64,000 nucleotides of DNA from PRO6 sp035565775. GTDB taxonomy: Bacteria > Pseudomonadota > Alphaproteobacteria > Rhizobiales > Xanthobacteraceae. The position numbers and the translations under genes were made by a program. Below, in pieces: positions 10,161 through 17,362 of the stretch. The stretch spans positions 186,001 through 250,000 of the forward strand of contig DATMRW010000030.1 of NCBI GenBank assembly GCA_035565775.1, written 5' to 3'. How positions within the stretch are numbered: position 1 is the stretch's first letter; every line of letters starts with the position of its first letter. The notes beneath the pieces are model-generated. The model had not been told where the DNA came from. It saw only the letters and a program-made list of their open reading frames with translations, and did not search any database.

Positions 10161-10234
10161 AACGGCCACAACCGTGTGCGCCGCAATAATCAGCATGCGA
10201 TAAAAACGCATACCGCCGGGAGAAAATTGGAACG

Positions 10235-12040
10235 ATGAACAAGCCCACGCGCGACACCAGCCGCAAACTTCGTTCAACCCTCTGGTTCAACGATCCGACC
10301 AATCCGGGGATGACTGCGCTCTATCTGGAGCGCTATCTCAATTACGGCCTGACCCGGGAGGAACTGCAGTCGGGCAAACCGATCATCGGCATCGCGCAGA
10401 CGGGCAACGACCTGTCGCCCTGCAACCGGCATCACCTCGATCTCGCCAAGCGCGTGCGCGAAGGCATCCGCGCCGCCGGCGGTATCGCGATGGAATTCCC
10501 GACCCATCCGATCCAGGAAACCGGCAAGCGTCCGACCGCGGCGCTCGACCGCAACCTCGCTTATCTCAGCCTCGTCGAAGTGCTGTTCAGCTATCCGCTC
10601 GATGGCGTGGTGCTGACGACCGGCTGCGACAAGACCACGCCGGCCTGCCTGATGGCCGCGGCGACCGTGAACATTCCCGCGATCGTGCTCTCCGGCGGGC
10701 CGATGCTCAACGGCTGGTTCAACGGCGAACGCACCGGCTCGGGCACAGTGGTATGGAAATCTCGCGAGCGGCTCGCGGCCGGCGAGATCGACTACGAGGA
10801 GTTCATGGCGATCGTCGCCTCCTCCGCCCCCTCGGTCGGCCACTGCAACACCATGGGCACGGCCTCGACCATGAACGCGCTCGCCGAGGCGCTCGGCATG
10901 TCGCTGCCCGGCTGCGCCGCCATTCCCGCGCCTTATCGCGAGCGCGGCCAGATCGCCTATGAAACCGGCGAGCGGATCGTCGACATGGTATGGGAAGACC
11001 TCAAGCCGTCCGACATCCTCACCCGCAAGGCTTTCGAGAACTGCATCGCGGTCAACTCCGCCATCGGCGGCTCGACAAACGCGCCGATCCACATAAATGC
11101 GCTGGCGCGGCATATCGGCGTCGAGCTTTCCATCGACGACTGGCAGAAGCACGGCCACCACATTCCGCTGCTGGTCAACATGCAGCCTGCCGGCACCTAT
11201 CTCGGCGAGGAGTTCCATCGCGCCGGCGGCGTGCCGACCGTGGTCCGCGAGCTGATGCAGCACGGCCAGATCCACGAGGATGCGCTCACGGTCAACGGCA
11301 AGGCGATGGGCGACAACTGCCGCGATGCCAAGGCGACAGATGGCGACGTGATCTGGTCCTACGAAAAGTCGCACGTCAAGGACGCCGGCTTCCTCGTGCT
11401 GCGCGGCAACCTGTTCGACTCCGCCATCATGAAGACCAGCGTGATCTCGAAGGAATTCCGCGACCGCTACCTCTCGAACCCGAAGGACCCGAACGCCTTC
11501 GAGGGCCGCGCCATCGTGTTCGAGGGGCCGGAGGATTATCACGACCGGATCGACGATCCGTCGCTCAATATCGACGAGCACTGCATGCTGTTCGTGCGCG
11601 GCACCGGACCGATCGGCTATCCCGGCGGCGCCGAGGTGGTGAACATGCAGCCGCCGGCGGCGCTGATCAAACGCGGCATCCTTTCGCTGCCCTGCATCGG
11701 CGACGGCCGCCAGTCGGGAACGTCCGGCTCGCCGTCGATCCTGAACGCCACCCCGGAGGCCGCCGCCAATGGCGGGCTCGCGATCCTCAAGACCGGCGAC
11801 ATGGTGCGGATCGACCTCAACACCGGCGAAGCCAACATCATGATCTCCGATGAGGAGGTGAAGCAGCGCCACGCCGAGCTGAAGGCCAAGGGCGGATTCC
11901 CTTATCCCGAGCATCAGACGCCGTGGCAGGAGCTCTATCGCAGCACCGTCGGCCAGCACGCGACCGGCGCCTGCCTCGAACTCGCCACCCGCTACCAGAA
12001 CATCGCCGGGCGCTACGGCACCGCCCGCCACAACCACTGA
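10235..12040 (+). CDS. IlvD/Edd family dehydratase (aldonate dehydratase type)
   Basis: Removes water from a sugar acid to give a 2-keto-3-deoxy acid, using an iron-sulfur cluster and Mg. The 601 residues carry the three cluster cysteines of the sugar-acid branch at C63 (SPCNRH), C131 (TGCDKTTPAC) and C204 (GHCNTMGTAST), plus the AIGGSTN and RQSGTSGSPS motifs. Length and motifs fit L-arabinonate/D-xylonate dehydratases better than dihydroxy-acid dehydratase of valine synthesis. Two short-chain dehydrogenase genes follow on the same strand, and the sugar importer diverges upstream, so a role in sugar-acid catabolism is likely. The exact aldonate is unknown. Confidence 0.87.
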   Translation: MNKPTRDTSRKLRSTLWFNDPTNPGMTALYLERYLNYGLTREELQSGKPIIGIAQTGNDLSPCNRHHLDLAKRVREGIRAAGGIAMEFPTHPIQETGKRPTAALDRNLAYLSLVEVLFSYPLDGVVLTTGCDKTTPACLMAAATVNIPAIVLSGGPMLNGWFNGERTGSGTVVWKSRERLAAGEIDYEEFMAIVASSAPSVGHCNTMGTASTMNALAEALGMSLPGCAAIPAPYRERGQIAYETGERIVDMVWEDLKPSDILTRKAFENCIAVNSAIGGSTNAPIHINALARHIGVELSIDDWQKHGHHIPLLVNMQPAGTYLGEEFHRAGGVPTVVRELMQHGQIHEDALTVNGKAMGDNCRDAKATDGDVIWSYEKSHVKDAGFLVLRGNLFDSAIMKTSVISKEFRDRYLSNPKDPNAFEGRAIVFEGPEDYHDRIDDPSLNIDEHCMLFVRGTGPIGYPGGAEVVNMQPPAALIKRGILSLPCIGDGRQSGTSGSPSILNATPEAAANGGLAILKTGDMVRIDLNTGEANIMISDEEVKQRHAELKAKGGFPYPEHQTPWQELYRSTVGQHATGACLELATRYQNIAGRYGTARHNH

Positions 12041-12055
12041 CCGGAGCGAGAAGCC

Positions 12056-12790
12056 ATGTCAGATCGCCTCAAGGGCAAGCGCGCATTCGTGACCGCGGCG
12101 GCGGCAGGCATCGGGCGGGCCTGCGCCATCGCCTTCGCCCGCGAGGGCGCGCATGTGTTCGCCACCGACATCGACGAGGCCGGCATCGCCGACCTCAAGC
12201 AGCACGGCGTTCAGGAAATCGCCCGCCTCGACGTGCTCGACAACGACGCCGTCGCCAAAGTCGCGGCTGAGGCGGGCAATGTCGACGTCCTCCTCAATGC
12301 CGCCGGCTATGTCCATCACGGCACGGTGCTCGACTGCTCCGACAAGGACTGGGATTTTTCCTTCGACCTCAACGTCAAGTCGATGCACCGCACGCTGCGC
12401 GCGTTCCTGCCCGGCATGCTCGCGGCGGGCAGCGGCTCGATCATCAACATCGCCTCCGCTGCGGGCGTGTTCAAGGCGGCGCCCAACCGCTACGTCTACG
12501 GCGCGACCAAGGCCGCGGTCGCCGGCCTCACCCGCGCGGTGGCGGCGGATTTCGTCGGCAAGGGCATCCGCTGCAACTGCATCTGCCCCGGCACCATCGA
12601 GACGCCCTCGATGCTCGGCCGCGCCGCCGCCCTCGGCGCGGGCGGGCGCGAAATGTTCGTCAGCCGCCAGCCGATGGGCCGCCTCGGCACCGCCGAGGAA
12701 ATCGCATTGCTCGCGATCTACCTCGCCAGCGACGAAAGCGCCTTCACCACTGGCGTCGCCCACATCATCGACGGCGGGTGGACGCTGTAA
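12056..12790 (+). CDS. short-chain dehydrogenase, 2-keto-3-deoxy sugar-acid dehydrogenase-like
   Basis: NAD(P)-dependent SDR of 244 residues. The nucleotide loop reads TAAAAGIG (13-20), with the first glycine of the usual TGxxxGIG replaced. The NAAG motif is at 81-84, catalytic residues are S134, Y148 and K152, and the end is the usual ...DGGWTL. Stretches such as WDFSFDLNVKSM and RCNCICPGTIETPS resemble 2-keto-3-deoxy-L-fuconate/rhamnonate 4-dehydrogenases and DHRS6-like enzymes. It begins 15 bases after the dehydratase, whose product would be a fitting substrate. The predicted product would be a 2,4-diketo acid; no hydrolase or aldolase for it is visible in the window. Confidence 0.82.
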   Translation: MSDRLKGKRAFVTAAAAGIGRACAIAFAREGAHVFATDIDEAGIADLKQHGVQEIARLDVLDNDAVAKVAAEAGNVDVLLNAAGYVHHGTVLDCSDKDWDFSFDLNVKSMHRTLRAFLPGMLAAGSGSIINIASAAGVFKAAPNRYVYGATKAAVAGLTRAVAADFVGKGIRCNCICPGTIETPSMLGRAAALGAGGREMFVSRQPMGRLGTAEEIALLAIYLASDESAFTTGVAHIIDGGWTL

Positions 12791-12888
12791 TCAAACAATC
12801 GTAGGAGGCACCGTCGGACACGCGCCGGCGATGCCGCCTCATCCCGCCTGTGGCCGGAGCCGCCCCAAAAGCAATCGGAGCAGTTTTC

Positions 12889-13635
12889 ATGAACAAGATC
12901 GATCTCGCCGGGCGCTTCGCCGTCGTCACCGGCGGCGCGCAGGGCTTTGGCCGCGCGATCACGGAGCGTTTCATCGCCTCGGGCGCCAAGGTCGCGATCT
13001 GGGATTTTGATATCGCGCTCGCCGAAAAGACCGCAAAGGAGATCGGCGACGGCGTGACGGCATTCGCGGTGGATGTCAGCAATCAGGACGCCGTCGCACA
13101 GGCGCGCGACGCGACGCTGAAGGCGTTCGGCCGGATCGATATTCTGGTCAACAACGCCGGTATCGCGGGCATCAACAAGACCGTGTGGGAAACCGACTTC
13201 GACGAGTGGCGCAAGGTGATGCGGATCAATCTCGACGGTCCCTTCATCTGCTGCAAGGCGGTCGTTCCGACCATGATCGCGCAGAACTACGGCCGCATCG
13301 TCAATATCGCCTCGATTGCCGGCAAGGAAGGCAACCCGAACGCCGCGCATTACTCATCCTCGAAGGCCGGCCTGATCGCTTTGACGAAATCGCTCGGTAA
13401 GGAGCTGGCTGGCTATGAGATCGCCGTCAACGCGGTGACGCCGGCGGCGGCAAAGACCGCGATCTTCGACCAGATGACCCAGCAGCACATCGACTTCATG
13501 CTGTCGAAAATTCCGCGCGGCCGCTTCGTCAAGGTCGAGGAACTGGCCGCGATGGTGGCGTGGATGGCATCCGAGGACTGCGCCTTCACCACCGGCGCCG
13601 TGTTCGACATCTCCGGCGGCCGCGCGACTTATTGA
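12889..13635 (+). CDS. short-chain dehydrogenase/reductase
   Basis: SDR of 248 residues with TGGAQGFG at 14-21, NNAG at 88-91, and the catalytic S142, Y155, K159 (YSSSK). The C-terminus ISGGRATY follows the family rule. GGAG stands 8 bases before the ATG. It follows the previous SDR gene by 98 bases and probably ends the plus-strand sugar-acid unit, because the next gene is convergent. It could be a sugar or polyol 1-dehydrogenase making the aldonolactone for the dehydratase, but this is inference from position only. Confidence 0.8.
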   Translation: MNKIDLAGRFAVVTGGAQGFGRAITERFIASGAKVAIWDFDIALAEKTAKEIGDGVTAFAVDVSNQDAVAQARDATLKAFGRIDILVNNAGIAGINKTVWETDFDEWRKVMRINLDGPFICCKAVVPTMIAQNYGRIVNIASIAGKEGNPNAAHYSSSKAGLIALTKSLGKELAGYEIAVNAVTPAAAKTAIFDQMTQQHIDFMLSKIPRGRFVKVEELAAMVAWMASEDCAFTTGAVFDISGGRATY

Positions 13636-13706
13636 TCGCGCTGCGCTAACCGCAAGCGCACCGCCGGAAGGGGCCCACAGGCTCCCCGGCCGGACGCTGG
13701 CAAAAC

Positions 13707-15413
13707 CTAGCCGCCGCGCCCGTCCCTGGCCATGAAATCGAAATCGCAGCCTTGATCGGCCTGGGTGATGGTCTGGTCGAACAGCCAGGCGTAGCCGCGC
13801 TGCGCGCCCTCCCGCGCCGCTGGCGGCATCCATGCCTTGCGCCGCCGCTCCAGCTCAGTCGCATCGACCAGCAGCTCGATCGTCCGCGCAGCGGCGTCGA
13901 GCCGGATGCGGTCGCCGCTCTGCACCAGCGCCAGCGGCCCGCCGACCGCCGCCTCCGGCGTGATGTGCAGCACGATGGTGCCGAAGGCGGTGCCGCTCAT
14001 CCGCGCATCCGAGATGCGCACCATATCCTTCACGCCCTGCGCCGCGAGCTTCTTCGGGATCGGCAGATAGCCTGCCTCCGGCATGCCCGGCGCGCCCTTC
14101 GGCCCGGCATTGCGCAGCACCAGAATGTCGTCGGCCGCAACATCCAGCGCGGGATCGTCGATCCGCCGCGTCATGTCCTCGACCGTCTCGAACACCACCG
14201 CGCGTCCGGTGTGTTGCAACAGCGCGGGACTTGCCGCCGAATGCTTGATCACCGCGCCGCGCGGCGCGAGGTTGCCGCGCAGCACCGCAAGGCCGCCCTC
14301 GCGCTTGATCGGATTGTCCCGCGGGCGGATGACATCCTGCCCCGGCACGTCTTCCGCCTTCGCCGCGATGTCGCGGAGCGTATCGCCGCTCACCGTTCTT
14401 GCGTCGCCATCGATGAGGTCGCCGAGCTGGCGCAGCAGCTTTGGCATGCCGCCCGCGTGGTGAAAGTGCTCCATGTAGTGATCGCCGGACGGCTTGAGAT
14501 CGACCAGCACCGGCACATCGCGGCCGATCGCGTCGAACAGGTCGAGATCAATGCGGTGCGGCGTGCGCCCGGCAATCGCCGTGAGGTGGATCAGCCCGTT
14601 GGTCGAGCCGCCGATCGCCTGCAGCACCACCTGCGCGTTGCGAAATGCCGACGGCGTCAAAAGCTCGCTCGGCTTCGGCCCTCCGCTCACCGCCATTTCG
14701 GCAGCGCGCCGGCCGCTCGCCTCGGCAAGGCGCAGCCGCTCGGCATGCGGCGCGGGAATGCTCGCGGCCATCGGCAGCGACAGGCCCATCGCCTCGGTCA
14801 GGCAGGCCATGGTGCTGGCGGTGCCCATCACCATGCAGGTGCCGACCGACGGCGCGAGGCGGCCGTTGATCTCCTCGATCTCGTCGGCATCAATGGCGCC
14901 GGCACGGTGCGCACCCCAGAAGCGGCGGCAATCGGTGCAGGCACCGAGCACCTCGCCCTTGTGATGGCCGACCACCATCGGCCCGGTCGGCACCACGACG
15001 GTCGGCAGGTCGACGCTCACCGCCGCCATGATCTGCGCCGGCAGCGTCTTGTCGCAGCCGCCGATGACAACCACCGCATCCATAGGCTGGGCGCGGATCA
15101 TCTCCTCCGTCTCCATCGCCATCAGGTTGCGCAGATACATCGAGGTCGGATGCGAAAAGCTTTCGGCGATCGAGATGGTGGGAAAGACCATCGGCATGCC
15201 GCCGGCAAGCATCACGCCGCGCTTGATCGCCTCGATCAGCGCCGGGACGTTGCCGTGGCAGGGATTGTAGTCGCTATGGGTATTGGTGATGCCGACGATG
15301 GGACGATCCAGCGCGTCGTCGGAATAGCCCGCCGCCTTGATGAAGGCCTTGCGCAGAAACAGCGAGAACCCGGCATCGCCGTAGCTGGTCAGTCCCTTGC
15401 GCAGGCCCTTCAT
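13707..15413 (-). CDS. IlvD/Edd family dehydratase (second copy, different subgroup)
   Basis: Iron-sulfur dehydratase of 568 residues with cluster cysteines at C52 (NPCHGN), C120 (GGCDKT) and C193 (GTCMVMGTAST). It shares the IlvD/Edd fold with the gene at 10235 but is clearly a different subgroup: it is shorter, begins MKGLRKGLTSYGD, and has the motifs GGSTNGLIHL and MSGTAFGT. It is the last gene of a six-gene minus-strand operon that starts with a branched-chain-type ABC importer and includes a 3-hydroxyacid dehydrogenase and a beta-keto acid cleavage enzyme. Its substrate is therefore probably a polyhydroxy or dihydroxy acid brought in by that importer. Confidence 0.86.
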   Translation of the reverse strand: MKGLRKGLTSYGDAGFSLFLRKAFIKAAGYSDDALDRPIVGITNTHSDYNPCHGNVPALIEAIKRGVMLAGGMPMVFPTISIAESFSHPTSMYLRNLMAMETEEMIRAQPMDAVVVIGGCDKTLPAQIMAAVSVDLPTVVVPTGPMVVGHHKGEVLGACTDCRRFWGAHRAGAIDADEIEEINGRLAPSVGTCMVMGTASTMACLTEAMGLSLPMAASIPAPHAERLRLAEASGRRAAEMAVSGGPKPSELLTPSAFRNAQVVLQAIGGSTNGLIHLTAIAGRTPHRIDLDLFDAIGRDVPVLVDLKPSGDHYMEHFHHAGGMPKLLRQLGDLIDGDARTVSGDTLRDIAAKAEDVPGQDVIRPRDNPIKREGGLAVLRGNLAPRGAVIKHSAASPALLQHTGRAVVFETVEDMTRRIDDPALDVAADDILVLRNAGPKGAPGMPEAGYLPIPKKLAAQGVKDMVRISDARMSGTAFGTIVLHITPEAAVGGPLALVQSGDRIRLDAAARTIELLVDATELERRRKAWMPPAAREGAQRGYAWLFDQTITQADQGCDFDFMARDGRGG

Positions 15414-15434
15414 CGTCGCAACCGTCCCTGTTCC

Positions 15435-16358
15435 TCACACCTGCAGGGTGTCGCCACCCTTGAGGTGCAGAATTTCACGCGCTTCGTCCGGCGTCGCGAC
15501 TTCGAGCCCAAGTCCCTCGATGATCTTTCGCACCGCGCGAACCTGTTCGGCATTCGACTCCGCCAGCCGCCCCGGCCCGCCCCACAGCGAATCCTCGAGG
15601 CCGACGCGGATATTGCCGCCCATCGCCGCCGCCATTGCCGCGACCGGCAACTGATTACGCCCTGCGCCGAGCACTGACCAGCGATAATTGTCGCCGAACA
15701 GCCTGTCCGCGGTGCGCTTCATATGCAACACCTCGTCGGGGTGCGCGCCGATGCCGCCCTGCAGGCCGAACACGGTCTGCACGAACAGCGGCGCCTTCAC
15801 CAGCCCCTGCTGGAAAAAGTAGTTCAGATTGTGCAGATGGGCGGTGTCGTAGCACTCGAACTCGAAGCGCGTGCCGGATTCCGACAGCGTGCGCAGCACG
15901 AATTCGATATCCTGAAACGTGTTGCGGAAAACGATGTCCTTGTTCTCGAGGTGCTTGCGCTCCCACTCGTGCTTGAAATCCTTGAAGCGGCTGAGCATGC
16001 CGAACAGGCCAAAATTCATCGAGCCCATGTTCAGCGAGGCGACTTCCGGCTTGTAGACCGCAGCCGGGCGCACCCGCTCGTCCACCGTCATCGTCGGCGA
16101 GCCGCCGGTGGTGAGGTTGATCACGCAGTTCGAGCGCTGCTTGATCACCTTGAGGAACGGCGCAAACGCCTCCGGCGACTGATCCGGTTGCCCGGTCTGC
16201 GGATTGCGCGCGTGAAGGTGCACGATCGCCGCGCCCGCCTCCGCCGCGCCGATGGCGGCATCGGCGATTTCCTCGGGCGTCACCGGCAATGCCTTTGACA
16301 TCGACGGCGTATGGATCGCCCCGGTAACGGCGCAGGTGATGATGACTTTACGGCTCAT
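15435..16358 (-). CDS. beta-keto acid cleavage enzyme (BKACE, DUF849)
   Basis: Zinc enzyme of 307 residues that transfers acetyl-CoA's CoA to a beta-keto acid, giving acetoacetate and a new acyl-CoA. The zinc ligands are in VHLHAR (H47, H49) after the start MSRKVIITCAVTGA, and the C-terminal half has the RVGLEDSLW motif usual in the family. The ATG at 16358 has GGGAAG upstream; the longer frame opens with TTG. The gene directly upstream encodes a 3-hydroxyacid dehydrogenase that could make the beta-keto acid. Such pairs are known from carnitine breakdown. Here the neighbouring dehydratase and importer suggest another substrate. Confidence 0.85.
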   Translation of the reverse strand: MSRKVIITCAVTGAIHTPSMSKALPVTPEEIADAAIGAAEAGAAIVHLHARNPQTGQPDQSPEAFAPFLKVIKQRSNCVINLTTGGSPTMTVDERVRPAAVYKPEVASLNMGSMNFGLFGMLSRFKDFKHEWERKHLENKDIVFRNTFQDIEFVLRTLSESGTRFEFECYDTAHLHNLNYFFQQGLVKAPLFVQTVFGLQGGIGAHPDEVLHMKRTADRLFGDNYRWSVLGAGRNQLPVAAMAAAMGGNIRVGLEDSLWGGPGRLAESNAEQVRAVRKIIEGLGLEVATPDEAREILHLKGGDTLQV

Positions 16359-16401
16359 GGCGGTTTCTTCCCTTTTCAAGATTTTGTTGTGGCCGGACTT
16401 G

Positions 16402-17346
16402 TCACTCGGCGGCGTTCAGCTTCGCCTTGTGGGCGGCCAGCGCGGCGAGACGATGGTTGCGCCGCTTGGTCAGCGCGGCAATGCGCTCGGGCGACGGCTT
16501 GTGCGGCCACGAGGCGATGACGCTCGCGGCGTTCTCGCCCTGATAGACATCCGGCCCGGCGCTGGTCGCGGCGAGCTCCTTGTAGAAGCCGGTATAGCGC
16601 GCGCAGTAATCGGGAATGCCGCCGGGCGCGTTCAGCTCGATGGTCTCGAACGGCCCGAGGAACGACCAGCGCAGGCCGAGGCCGTCCTTCACCGTGTGGT
16701 CGAGGTCTTCCGCCGAGATATAGCCCTCGCCGACCAGACGGAACGCCTCGGCGAGCAGCGCGCCCTGCAGGCGGTTGAGGGCAAAGCCGTTGATCTCGCG
16801 ATTGATCGTCACGGGCACCTGCCCGACATCGTGATAGACCTGCCGGGCGCGCGCGATGGTCTGCGGCGACGTCCACGGCGCGCCGCAAAGTTCGACCAGC
16901 GGCACGAGATGCGGCGGGTTCACCGGATGGCCGACAAGGCAGCGGTCGCGGCCTTTCAGGTCTTCGGTGAAACGCGAGGCGACAATGGCCGAAGTCGACG
17001 ACGCCAGAATGGCGTCCGGCGGGGCCAGTCGGTCCATCTCGGCAAAAATCTTTCGCTTTTCCTCGACCACCTCCGGCCCGTTCTCCTGCACGAAGGCAAC
17101 GCCGGCGAGTGCGTCGGCAAGGTCTTTCGCAACCGTGATCCGCGCGGCGGCCGCATCCGGCTCCTGCACCAGCCCGTGCGCGGCCAGCGCATGCAGCTCG
17201 TCGCGGATCCGCTGCGGCGCCGCTTCCAGCGTCGGCAGATGCGGCTCGGTCAGACGCACGTGCCAGCCAGCGCGGGAAAACACCACCGCCCAGGCGCAGC
17301 CGATCAGACCCGTTCCGACAATCGCGACAGTTTTTTCATTCGCCAT
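16402..17346 (-). CDS. 3-hydroxyacid dehydrogenase (lambda-crystallin/L-gulonate 3-dehydrogenase, carnitine dehydrogenase family)
   Basis: NAD-dependent enzyme of 314 residues with the dinucleotide loop VGTGLIG at 10-16 and the catalytic histidine in GHPVNPP (H140, N143). Its length and motifs fit lambda-crystallin-like and stand-alone carnitine dehydrogenases, which oxidise the 3-hydroxyl of a free acid rather than of a CoA ester. It is 16 bases behind the importer fusion gene and 43 bases ahead of the BKACE start. The oxidised product, a 3-keto acid, is the substrate type BKACE needs. No thioesterase domain is fused, unlike many carnitine dehydrogenases. Confidence 0.85.
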   Translation of the reverse strand: MANEKTVAIVGTGLIGCAWAVVFSRAGWHVRLTEPHLPTLEAAPQRIRDELHALAAHGLVQEPDAAAARITVAKDLADALAGVAFVQENGPEVVEEKRKIFAEMDRLAPPDAILASSTSAIVASRFTEDLKGRDRCLVGHPVNPPHLVPLVELCGAPWTSPQTIARARQVYHDVGQVPVTINREINGFALNRLQGALLAEAFRLVGEGYISAEDLDHTVKDGLGLRWSFLGPFETIELNAPGGIPDYCARYTGFYKELAATSAGPDVYQGENAASVIASWPHKPSPERIAALTKRRNHRLAALAAHKAKLNAAE

Positions 17347-17362
17347 TTCTTGTTTCCGTCCC

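Larger units (their letters stand above)
9923..10234. other. divergent promoter region between the sugar importer and the dehydratase
   Basis: A gene-free stretch of about 310 bases between divergent genes. It is visibly AT-richer than its surroundings. It holds a perfect palindrome and a 13-base direct repeat, listed separately, which are the likely sites for a shared regulator. No EcfG-type promoter pair was found here. Confidence 0.6.

Noticed and set aside
10274..12037. Very long open frame opposite the dehydratase gene
   Set aside because: It mirrors a strongly supported IlvD/Edd gene. High-GC codons leave the antisense frame open; the translation is Arg/Ala/Gly-rich without a domain.
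13752..15677. 641-codon plus-strand frame opposite the second dehydratase
   Set aside because: An antisense shadow of the dehydratase and part of the BKACE gene, with Arg/His-rich translation and no ribosome-binding site.
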